DNA from: Nemertoderma westbladi
Lineage: Eukaryota > Xenacoelomorpha > Nemertodermatida > Nemertodermatidae
Direction: 5' to 3'
Length of the DNA stretch: 37,142 nucleotides
Assembly (NCBI GenBank): GCA_032718475.1
Contig: JAUCBJ010000907.1
Coordinates: 1 to 37,142 of the forward strand
The notes under the pieces were generated by a model. It saw nothing but the letters and a program-made list of their open reading frames with translations. It had not been told where the DNA came from and ran no database searches. This document shows, one piece after another, positions 11,371 to 20,839 of this stretch. The position numbers and the translations under genes are program-made. Each line of letters begins with the position of its first letter. Within the stretch, counting starts at the first letter, position 1.

Positions 11371-11640
11371 TAATGAGCATAAAAGATTCTCCCATTCATA
11401 ACTACTTTTCGGAGACCCCCTTTTTAATCCGCATTTTCTAGAAAATAGTAAGGCCCAGGCGGTTCACACGAGAGCTTTCAACCATTAAAGTCTATATTGT
11501 CCGCACTTATGCGGACAATATAGACTTAATTGGGATCACTAAAATGTCTTTTTTTTATCAATGTGGTTTTTTACGTGACCAGACTAAATATTAGGTTCTA
11601 GAACATATCACTGAAATTGTCTTATCATTAGCATAAATTC
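11371..11640. other. Unique spacer with a perfect hairpin
   Basis: AT-rich spacer between minisatellite and transposon with no gene. It contains a perfect dyad: 18-bp arms at 11488-11505 and 11510-11527 (arm AAGTCTATATTGTCCGCA) around a four-base CTTA loop. It could be a small foldback insertion or a cruciform-forming site. Confidence 0.8.
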
Positions 11641-11642
11641 TA

Positions 11643-12226
11643 CACCTTTTCAAGATGTAATTCAGAAAGCGTAATATGAAAATCAGAAAGCGTAATATGT
11701 AATTCAGAACTGTAATATGTAATTCAGAAAGCGTAATATGTAATTCAGAACCGTAATATGTAATTCAGAAAGTGTAATATGTAATTCAGAACCGTAATAT
11801 GTAAATCAGAAAGCGTAATATGTAATTCAGAACTGTAATATGTAATTCAGAAAGCGTAATATGTAATTCAGAAACCGTAATATGTAATTCAGAAACTGAT
11901 ATAGGAATCATGTCTTTAACAGTACCTATCTCTTGGTATCTCTTGGAAACCAAGTGTTCCAGAAGCTTTCTGCTATTTTATTTGTGTTAATAATAATAGA
12001 ATTGGTAGTTACTTGGTAACCTGTTAATTCTAAAGGAATGTTAGTGCAATGCGTTTCATTAATCATAAATGCCTATTAATATTTATAAATCACGTTGTTT
12101 GTTGGCTCTTAGTGGAATTTATAACCAATTAATAATTGGCCCATGTGGATTATTTAATTATCTTTCCAAACAAAATACTTTTACCAAGGAAAATTAATAT
12201 TTCATTCCAGTACTATGAGTTGTATT
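11643..12226 (+). repeat. Left terminal inverted repeat of the large transposon
   Basis: Outer part (11657-11897): about twelve tandem 20/21-bp units of the form GTAATATGTAATTCAGAAAGC or GTAATATGTAATTCAGAACC, in near-alternating order. Inner part: about 330 bp of unique sequence, from GGAATCATGTC to CCAGTACTATGAG. It matches the reverse complement of 16595-17182 at roughly 95% by eye, indels apart. Confidence 0.88.
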
Positions 12227-12229
12227 AAC

Positions 12230-12436
12230 CCTATTTGGCCCGGGAGTAGGGGTCATTTTATCAATTTTTTGGAAAGGAAATATGTTTACCAAGTTTTATC
12301 ACGATCAGCGACCTCGAAAACCCTTATACCATGGAAATTGTAATTATTGAGCGAAGATCTAAAAAATTTCAAACGTGACCCCCCCCCCCCCCCCCCCCGG
12401 GCCAATGACGTTGTAAAATAGCCCGGGCCAAATAGG
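12230..12436. mobile_element. Small inverted-repeat (MITE-like) element with poly(C)
   Basis: CCTATTTGGCCCGGG at 12230-12244 is perfectly inverted at 12422-12436. The 207-bp element contains C20 at 12379-12398 and a segment near 12290 (ATCACGATCAGCGACCTCG) that also occurs, slightly changed, near 21273. It sits exactly at the inner edge of the left terminal repeat and encodes nothing. Confidence 0.6.
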
Positions 12437-13084
12437 TTTTGCAAAATCAGTCGAGTAATAGACATTTCAAATAAAAAAAAGATTATTTTTAATGTAATGT
12501 CTATTACCAAATTTGCATATGAGATGAAACATTTGGTAAGTACTTACTACTTACCCCAACATGTGCTACATTGTGTGTGAAAATTTCATGTTAATATATT
12601 TTTATAGTTTTTGATATATGTGTACCTTTGTAAAGGCGGATGCGAATAAATGCGATGATCAGAAATCGCCCCAGACGTCCTTAGCCGTATTTGGAGTACG
12701 TGCACAGATTAATGCTTACAATTTTTGATTGGATTTGATTCAGGTAATTTGCTATCGTTTTTGGAATTTACATTAAATTATGTTTGAAATGGGTAAATTT
12801 TGAAAATGAAATAAGAGAAAAAAAATATTTCAAAACTTGGACCAAAATTTGAAAAATAACGGACCGCCTTGAAAAATTTCACAGAAAAATGGACATAACT
12901 TTTGATTGCTTGATTTTTAGAATCTACGTCAAATTTTGCTTCACATGGGATGTTTTATGAACAATTCAGTAATTTCTAATTTTTTAGTGTGCAACCACCT
13001 TAAATTTTTATACATAAATCACTCACGGGTGGACATTTCCGATAACTTTAACGTGGCTTTCACATCAGGAATTTTCGGCATTCG
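12437..13084. other. AT-rich transposon interior without a gene
   Basis: No frame, RNA or repeat that I can support in this part of the element. Confidence 0.55.
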
Positions 13085-13375
13085 TGGCTTTTAAAAGTAA
13101 AGTAAAGTAAATTTTCTACGTCCGTTAGGCCAGGGATTACGCCAGTGCGGTCCCCCCCAGAACTATACTCTCCAGAGGAAACTCCAGTACTCATTTAGCT
13201 ATACCATTTAAGGATGGAAGGCAGATATGCGCCATGGCTGGTCCCTTTAAAGCATTCGTGCCGAAACGAAAACTGCCCTGGCCCATGTGAGCATCGAACC
13301 CACGACCTACGGGAGATGTAAATTCAATGCAACCGCAACACCAAGGTGGAACCTTGGAAGATTATATTATATTTT
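13085..13375 (-). mobile_element. tRNA-derived SINE (candidate)
   Basis: On the minus strand the sequence starts with a tRNA-like head. It has an A-box-like TGGTGTTGCGGTTGC and a clear B box, GGGTTCGATGC (13291-13301), spaced as in a tRNA. A body of about 200 bp with no frame follows, then a pentanucleotide tail (TTTAC)n near 13090-13105. This layout of Pol III head, body and simple tail is that of a SINE. No target-site duplication was identified, and the source tRNA is unclear. Confidence 0.55.
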
Positions 13376-13859
13376 AATTTCATTTACAAATTTTTTATCC
13401 CCGCCTGCAGAAGAAAAATCTTGGTTACGTAACTGATATTTCAAATTCATTAACAAGAATAATTTGTTATTAAAATAAATAAAACGGCAATTAAATACTG
13501 TAATACACCAATACCAGAATGTATAGTATAAAAAGTGGAAGAACTGCAATAGAAAGTTTGTATGTATGAAAGTTTGTACGTAAGTGTCCAATAAATAAAT
13601 TAAAACTATTTAAAATTTACCTTTACCATTTTAATATTTATTATTCGTACTAACTAATACTGTACAGTATAAATATAGTACTGTAGTAGTAATAATTTTA
13701 TTGACAGAATGTAATAATAATATATAAATAAGGAAGTGCAAGTAATGTAAACATGTAAACAATGTAAACATTCGCAATATGTACCACTAAAAACAAAACT
13801 AAATATGGCGTTAATATGGCAACACACAATAAATGACGGTACAGTACAAATTGATAATC
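13376..13859. other. AT-rich transposon interior without a gene
   Basis: Low-complexity AT-rich DNA. Short minus-strand frames at 13367-13591 and 13654-13883 have biased composition and no recognisable domain. Confidence 0.55.
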
Positions 13860-14310
13860 TTTTAAACACGTTAGCACCAGCAAAAATGAGATAAAGATAT
13901 AGTATAAGGTTTAAGAATTACCACACATGGAATCCGTCACCGTGGCTAAACATGTTCACTATAAAATACGTACAGAACCGGCACACAATGAAGGTGTAGT
14001 ACATCTTAGTGATTTACAAAAACTTGAGCAGCAGCAAAAATAATTTAAAGATACAGTATAAGGCTTGGGAATTACCACATTGGAATACATAACTGTGCCT
14101 TAACATTCGCACGATTGAATGTGTACAAAACCAGCAATATTAGTGACTCTCAAAAAGTTAAGTAGCGGCAAAAAATATAATAAGTAAAATGTACATGTAC
14201 TGTACAGTATACGGTTTAGGAATCACTGCCGTGGGATACGTAACCGTTACGTCGGCTTGCCGGTACCTTAAGAACTGCAAATGTGGGATAGTGGTTTGAT
14301 TATTACGGTA
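13860..14310. repeat. Three degenerate tandem repeats of about 150 bp
   Basis: Copies start near 13875, 14025 and 14168. Each reads, with changes, AGCRGCAAAAA, then GATACAGTATAAGG, then GGAATNACC, CGTANNCGT and GTACARAACC, then TTAGTGA. They lie just beyond the 3' end of the transposase gene and may be internal or subterminal repeats of its element. Confidence 0.5.
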
Positions 14311-14358
14311 GCCTACGGTTGTACTGTATCCTATCCAGTATCACAGCTGCTACTGCGC

Positions 14359-15561
14359 TTAACGACCAACGTGCACGTCCTCTAAGTTAATGATACTGGT
14401 GTGGAAAGATGTAGTATGTTGCGCAGCCCTTGTGCAGTCACTGCCAACAATAGTGGATTGTGCAAAACCCACTACTCCCTCCAAATACTGCAGTCGCTGT
14501 TCGGCTAATGTGCCGGGGCCAGGAGTTGGTGGAATACCCATGTTTACTTTAACATAACTCTTCACTTTCGACCAGATGGTCTCGACTGGGTTCAGCATTG
14601 GACTGTATGGTCCCAATCTAATGAACTTTGCTTGGCTGCCTTCAAATACTGTCTCTAATCCTGCATGGCAAGGGGCGTTGTCAGAGACAAGCAGTAAATC
14701 CTCCAGCCAATTTCCCGCGTTTTCCCACTCTTGAAACAATTCTAAAACCTAATCGTTTGCCGTTTCTTTCGTAAAACTTCCCCTTCTCCTTGTGAACTTT
14801 AGTACACCTGTGGCTGAAATTGCCGCCAACAGGTGTACATTCTTACCACGCGATGCGGGAAGTGTCTGGACTGCCCTCGATTCAACCTTTGATCGGCCTT
14901 GAGTGCGGCGGCAGAACAAGTTGAAATTTGTTTCGTCGATCCAGGCAACCTGCCTGCCGTTTCTAATATACTCGTTAAGCTTTGAAACGTAATCCGCCCT
15001 TTTCTGCTTGTTTATGACCGTGTTCATTGTCACAGGTTTGTGATGAGCCTTTTTTAGCGAATAAACCCGACCTTCCAAATAGTTGGCAATTGTTGTGAGG
15101 CTGACACTTATATTGAATTGCTGCATCAGCCTTCCTTGGATTTCAAACAACGTTATGGAGGAGTCATCCTCAACCCATCCAATGTTCACATCAATCGTCT
15201 CCTCTGCTATCTTTCTGGGCTTCACACCACCACGGGTTTTCATATCGGCCTTCCCTGTACTGACCCATGTGTATGCCGTTTTGTAAGTGACATCTAAGGT
15301 GTTAGCGAGGGAAGCCCAGTCGTCGCCGCGATTAGCGCACTCAACTATACGTTGCCGATCTTGTTGGCTATTTGTTTTGTAAGTTGTCCGTTGAATAATT
15401 TGAGATTCCAAAATGGATTCCCGACATAATGGGCACTTAGGGTCGCCTTCGGAAAGGATTGGTGTAATGCACTTCTGATGGTAAATGTGCCCACATGGAC
15501 CCAACTTGATTAAGGAATGACGCGACATTGTGAACTGGCAAACAGCACAGTTACTGTATCC
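14359..15561 (-). pseudogene. RING-H2 / DDE transposase (IS630-Tc1-mariner superfamily), one amber stop
   Basis: The frame encodes, in order: a RING-H2 finger, two helix-turn-helix-like segments, and a DDE_3 catalytic core. Numbering from the ATG at 15528, the RING ligands are CAVC (seven and four codons upstream of that ATG), C12, H14, H17, C20, C32 and C35. The HTH regions are about residues 55-90 and 105-150. The catalytic residues are D198 (WIDET), D283 (SDNAPCH) and E316 (LNPVE), with 32 residues between the last two. A TAG at 14749-14751 (codon 260) interrupts an otherwise continuous frame of about 389 codons, so this copy should give no full enzyme without readthrough. The true start is unresolved. 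The ATG at 15528 would lose the first two zinc ligands, and an in-frame TAA lies at 15562-15564, so either an upstream exon joined near 15553 or a lost start is needed. The role, cut-and-paste transposition, is inferred from the family. Confidence 0.85.
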
Positions 15562-15673
15562 TTATATTTCTGCATATCGTTTTGTTTTTTTAGTATAATA
15601 TATATGTGTACATAAGAATACACTTTTTATTTATAGTAATGACTGCTTTGAGCGTCTATGGTGGAGAAGCGCT

Positions 15674-15889
15674 GATGGCATAACGAAACAAATCGAAAGA
15701 AATTATAAGAACAAAATGTAGCCACGGGCGGAACTATATGAGCAATTTTTATATAATGATTTTGGATATTTTTTAAATGTAGCCACGGCCGGAACCCCAA
15801 CCGAAATTTAAATTTCGATTCGTTTTCGTTACGCGTTTAACAATCCGATCAAATGTTCGCTTCGTTTCGTTTCGTTTCGTTATGCCATC
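15674..15889. mobile_element. Small inverted-repeat (MITE-like) element
   Basis: GATGGCATAACGAAAC (15674-15689) is perfectly inverted at 15874-15889. The 216-bp span includes a direct repeat, GTAGCCACGGSCGGAAC, at about 15718 and 15778. A duplicated target could not be defined. It lies about 110 bp upstream of the transposase reading frame, so it could alternatively be part of that element's regulatory end. Confidence 0.5.
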
Positions 15890-16594
15890 CCTATGGAAAA
15901 GTACCTATTTCGAGCCTACTATTATCGAATGTCGGATGGTGTGTTATTAGTTTTAATACCGTCCATAAAAAACATGCCATGTCCAGTTTCCATCTGTTAT
16001 TAATATTATATGACATTATATTCACACCTCCCCCCCCCCCCCCCCCCACCCCTTTGTCCACCTCCTCGCGCGCATATCCCCCCCCCCCCTAATTTTTTAT
16101 ACTAGCTAATTTTTTTCGTTAGTAATAAACGTTAACAGTTCTCTTTAAGGGTAATGTTTTTTACTTTAGTTTAGATTGAAAGACGTTAGTACGTGTGGGA
16201 CATTTAATATAGATTGGGGGGACCTGCAACCGCACGTGAGATTAGAAGTAACACTCGAAGTAACCCAATACAATTAATATAAAATATAGGCTGAGGCTAC
16301 AATATATAATACTCAGCGTGGTGTCAAACAACATCAAATCAAACATTACATTTGCTATTTATTACACAATTTTATGTATTTATTTAATGGCCTCATCTAT
16401 GGTCATGCCAATATATAATGTAGTGTATTAAAATAATTATATAATAAATATTCGGAGTCAACGGAAATTTCTTACTTAGAAATTTATTCAATGCCATTTT
16501 ATGCAACAAATCAAAGTTCATTTCATGGTCTTAAATATTTGTCATCGCAAAAAAATGAGTGATTGTATAAGGATTTTTGGAACATACTTAGTAC
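15890..16594. other. AT-rich transposon interior with two poly(C) tracts
   Basis: C18 at 16030-16047 and C12 at 16078-16089 in gene-free AT-rich DNA. Confidence 0.65.
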
Positions 16595-17182
16595 AATTCA
16601 TTATACTGGAATTAAATATTAATTTTCCTTGGTAAATGTGTTAACGTTGGAAAGATAATTAAAATAATCCATCCACATGGGCCAGTTATTAATTGCGTAT
16701 TAAATTCCACTAAGAACCAATAAACAACGTGATTTATAAATATTAATAGGCGTTTATGATTAATGAAACGCATTGCACTAACATTCCTTTAGAATTAACA
16801 GGTTACCAAGTAACTACCAATTCTATTATTATTATTAACACAAATAAAATAGCAGAAAGCTTCTGGAACATTTGGTTTCCAAGAGATACCAAGAGATAGG
16901 TACTGTTAAAGACATGATTCCTATATAAGTTTCTGAATTACATTTTACGGTTTCTGAATTACATTTTACGCTTTCTGAATTACATATTACGCTTTCTGAT
17001 TTACATATTACGGTTCTGAATTACATATTACACTTTCTGAATTACATATTACGGTTCTGAATTACATATTACGCTTTCTGATTTACATATTACGGTTCTG
17101 AATTACATATTACACTTTCTGAATTACATATTACGGTTCTGAATTACATATTACGCTTTCTGAATTACATCTTGAAAAGGTG
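16595..17182 (-). repeat. Right terminal inverted repeat of the large transposon
   Basis: Reverse-complement counterpart of 11643-12226. Its tandem block (about 16930-17168) again has about twelve 20/21-bp units, but in a slightly different variant order. The two arrays have therefore diverged by slippage or conversion since they were copies. Confidence 0.88.
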
Positions 17183-17184
17183 TA

Positions 17185-18268
17185 GTCAGAGATGCAAAAA
17201 GAACAGAAGTCCCAAAAGTTCTGCTTTTTAAACCCATTATTTTTCTAGAACTGTAAAAAGTTTACATAATTAGAGAAATAATTTAGTGATAGTTTACAAT
17301 GGTAACCCGATGGCGTAAACAAATTGGCTCACCTGACACTCCCATGTCGCCATACGAAGTTCTGAAATCTCCCGGAAGTGAAACCGTCCGAGTAGATAAT
17401 TCACCGCTGTCCGCAACTGAATCTGTCCGTGCAACTATGTTACCGAATTCCGGGAGTGAATTAGTTCGTTTAGCTAGGTATCGGACGTCCGGGGCGGATG
17501 AAAATACGGCGGTTTGTAGTTTATAAGTTGTAAGGAAATGGTCAATTGTAATTAGCGAGGACATCTTGAGTCAACATGCAGTAATTAATGGTAAGTGTAA
17601 TTAAATATTGTAGAAACAAACCAAATCCGAACACATCATAAACATCTGTTAAATAACAGTAAATAACACAGGTAATTATTGTAAAAATAAAATATTGCCC
17701 AATATCACTATAACATAATTTAGTAACAATTTACTAACAGTTACGAGTTAGTTATATCTATAAAAAAAAACAGGATATTAATGTAATAAAAAAACACAAT
17801 TTTGTGTATCATCTAGGCAAGGAAAGCTAAGAAATAATTAAAACACTATCTCAAATTATAGAGCCAAAGGGAATGTCTATTTGTGGGTAATAATGTTTAT
17901 ATTCTGTATTTATGACCAATTCATTGTTAATAAATAGTATCTACCAGTAGGCCTACCGGTAGCCTACATATAATAAATGGAAATTACCGAATAGGCAACA
18001 TCAGTTCACAAAGGGAGGCAACTTAAACATTTCCTAGAATTTATTATAAAACGTCACACAATTACACAACTTCCTACAATCAATAATAATATACGCAATG
18101 GAACACCCCGCATCTAACCAATTACATCCTCACAAAGATTTATGACAACGCCAGATGTGACACCGTTACTATGGCTACGATATAAAGCTCGAGAATCTGC
18201 TTTGGCAGCCGAATCTCAAACATTCTAGACTCACGAGGAACACTAAACACCAACTCGGACGTCATGAT
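17185..18268. other. Spacer with an unassigned island of balanced composition
   Basis: Between 17283 and 17564 base composition rises to near 50% GC, and both strands are open (75 codons plus, 93 codons minus). No domain is recognisable. It could be an exon remnant of an unknown gene. The rest is AT-rich. A TATAAA at 18182-18187 has no identifiable gene behind it. Confidence 0.4.
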
Positions 18269-19034
18269 CAATTTTTATTAGATACGAAATGAATGTTTGG
18301 GAGTATAGACGAGCATTTTAAAAGTAAAATTTTACTGTAAAGCAGTTAAGGTTACGTGTCGTAAACTAAAGCGTTTTTTTAAAACTACTCTCTAATTAAA
18401 TCTAAAAAAATAAATAATAAAGATTTGAGTCCGATTGATATCTGTCCGTTTGTCTGTCGGTCTGTCCGTCAGTAATATCTATCTAAAAAATCCTATATGG
18501 GGTTTCCTTGTCTGTGACTTCATTTCGGATATCAGTATTCAAATTTGGCATGTCTGTCTGTGTGTATGCATGTCAGTCTGTCCGTTAAAATATAACAACA
18601 GCCAAGAAGACAATTTGATGGTCATCAAAAGTTATATCTGACTATATCGAAATGAGTTCTGGTTGTAGAACTCATTTTGAATCTTGATAAAAATCTGCTC
18701 TAGATCAAATGAAAAAAACATTTGAAAAGAAAATTTGAAAGCCAGTTACACCCCCCCCCCCCCCCCCCCCCCCCACCCCCCTAAAATTTCCGCTTAGCCC
18801 GAGTTTGAGGTTTGCAATAAATATCACAATATCGAATAATAAAAACTTTATACTTTCCTTTGTGCCTCATACCACTCCAAGTCTTTATTATTTATTTTTT
18901 TAGATTTAATTAGAGAGTAGTTTAAAAAAACGCTTTAGTTTACGACACGTAACCTTAACTGATTTACAGTAAAATTTTACTTTTAAAATGCTCGTCTATA
19001 CTCCCAAACGTTCATTCGTATCTACTAAAAATAG
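18269..19034. mobile_element. Foldback element with inverted repeats of about 160 bp
   Basis: 18269-18430 is inverted at 18876-19034 with only a few differences; both arms contain GTTTACGACACGTAACC or its complement. The 445-bp centre has CTGTCCGT/CTGTCTGT simple sequence (18440-18590) and a C24 tract at 18751-18774. No transposase is encoded, so it is non-autonomous. The arms would form a long hairpin if single-stranded. Confidence 0.8.
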
Positions 19035-20054
19035 CTAAACTTTTAGCTAGATGGTGTGCCCTTTTCTTCTATTTGGCGGACAGATTATCGGATAGTCTGA
19101 TAGACCGACAGATACAGATACAGACTAACTAGATTTCATTAAAAGTTAAAAATGACCTCAGAAATGAAATCAGGTACCCTGAAAAACCCCGCAGCAAAAA
19201 TATTAGCAACAGTGCTTGACAATATCTTGATATGGTCTTGTACTTTCTTGTTGCTAAATACATATTGACAGACATTCTTATATATTAACAGACAGTTTTG
19301 CGCGGGAAGGTAATCTTTAAAGGCAATTATCTCAGAATGGAATTTTTTCATTATTAAATCACGACTCCTCCACCATTTTTCAACCGATTTGTACGTTTTT
19401 GGTATCAAAAGAAAGCTAGTTCTGTACGCAATAATAAAATTAGAGCAGTTTTTTTTAGTTTTGCTTAACGTAATCGACAATGCTGATTCCAAAAAACAGG
19501 TTACAACTTCTGAAATTAAAGCATAACACAAGAGTGGCATTTTATGTAAATTTTGGCTGTAGCCGCTAAGGGGGCAGTATACATTTCAAAATATTGACTT
19601 CCAAGCCAGTTAACCCCCCCCCCCCCCCCCCCCCCCCTTATCAGACTTCGTTCAGATGCGAAAGAAAGTTTGAAACATTTATTAGAATCTGCAAATAACA
19701 TTTAATTTTCATACAATAATTTAATTTAAACGGTATTTATTAAATTGAATGTTTCCAATGGAGTTGAAAATGCATTGAAAACGATATACCCTCAAAAAGT
19801 GAATCATCAAAAATATATAAAAATTGGAAAAAGCGTGAGATTTTAAAAAATTCACTAACCTAAATTTACTACTCATCCGTTATTTTCCATTTCCGTTTTT
19901 TATCCACATTTATTGGAACCATTTTTTGGAACATTTTTACAAATTTTCTAACGAATTTAATGACATTAAAATACTGGTGCAATCAAAAATTATAATTTGA
20001 CACTTGTGGTGCAGCAGTTCGGGACTTTATGCGCTCTATACAGTAGTATACAGA
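19035..20054. other. Gene-free AT-rich DNA with poly(C)
   Basis: C24 at 19614-19637, preceded by AGCCAGTTAAC; the poly(C) in the foldback element is preceded by AGCCAGTTACA. A minus-strand frame of 133 codons (19139-19540) has no recognisable domain and is not called. Confidence 0.55.
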
Positions 20055-20493
20055 TCCGGAAGTCAGGTGAGGACCTTCGAATACGTAAGGGAAAGGCATG
20101 GGAAGCCTTGAATAGGCTTTCCAGGATTTGGAAGTCACCGAGAATTAATCGGAAACTTAAGGTCCGATTGTTTAGAGCAGCAGTAGTTCCAGTACTCCTC
20201 TATGGGAGTCCATGCTGGGCTCTAACTGCTGAGGACACCAAATCTCTGGATGGCACATTCACAAGAATGCTACGCCGGGTTCATTGTGTCAAGTACAATG
20301 CACACATCTCCAACCAGACACTATATAACATTGGAGGTGTCTCATTGGTTCCCCCAAGCTTGACACTAGAACAAAATCGCATCCGCTTTGCAAGACATTG
20401 TTTTTGCCGTGACGGGCAGCCTGTACACAATCTTATGCTTTGGCAGCCACATGGAGAAAATAAGCATGGTGAGCATCCCATATGACTTTCTTG
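20055..20493 (+). mobile_element. Fragment of a LINE reverse transcriptase C-terminal region
   Basis: The plus strand encodes KAWEALNRLSRIWKS, then VVPVLLYGSPCWALT, then NAHISNQTLYNIGGVSL and LTLEQNRIRFARHCF. This is the region after the polymerase core of a non-LTR retrotransposon ORF2, with the conserved YGS-W-L segment. It overlaps the family copy at 8299-8656 but extends further 5'. A two-base insertion (CCCATATGAC for CCCATGAC) ends the frame at 20483-20485, and similarity stops at CTTGAG near 20493. It is truncated at both ends and dead. Confidence 0.85.
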
Positions 20494-20839
20494 AGGTGAT
20501 GACTTTATGTGGGTGAAAGCCAGCTAAAACTGTTGTTTATTTTGTCACTTGAGGTCTCCCAACAGTACATAATACATATTATGAACAGAATTGACTGAAT
20601 TTTGGGAAGGAATTAGTCACTATGTAGCATAAAAGTCGAATAGACTTTGACAGAAAAAATCTTATGTAACCGAACACATATTTTCTATGTACTTTTTTTT
20701 CTATAGTATTGAGGATTGAAGAGGATTATTTATAAACTTACACTTGTTACCCAATCGGATCAAACTTTTCGTGACTTTTCCTAAACTTTATTTGGTCTAT
20801 CCAACTGCGCAAACGTCAATTAAATGGCTATGTTAGTTT
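20494..20839. other. AT-rich DNA, nothing identified
   Basis: No gene, RNA or clear repeat seen. Confidence 0.6.

Larger units (their letters stand above)
11643..17182 (-). mobile_element. Large DNA transposon of Tc1/mariner/IS630 type with long inverted repeats
   Basis: The ends are inverted copies of each other. The left end reads TA-CACCTTTTCAAGATG (TA at 11641-11642); the right end reads CATCTTGAAAAGGTG-TA (TA at 17183-17184). Homology runs about 580 bp inward (11643-12226 against 16595-17182), with few differences over most of its length. TA target duplication is the hallmark of the Tc1/mariner superfamily. A transposase of that superfamily lies inside on the minus strand (14359-15558), flanked by smaller insertions (12230-12436, 13085-13375, 15674-15889). 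At 5.5 kb, with arms near 0.6 kb, it is much larger than usual members of about 1.3-2.4 kb. The transposase could instead belong to a smaller element nested within these arms; I found no closer inverted repeats, but cannot exclude them. Confidence 0.72.

Noticed and set aside
17178-17191. 14-bp sequence shared with 25598, AGGTGTAGTCAGAG, as a transposon footprint
   Set aside because: A match of this length is expected by chance in 37 kb, and only half of it belongs to the transposon end.
18182-18187. TATA-box promoter
   Set aside because: A TATAAA is present, but no transcribed or coding feature follows before the foldback element.
19139-19540. Minus-strand frame of 133 codons
   Set aside because: Low-complexity AT-rich DNA between repeats; no domain or splice context.
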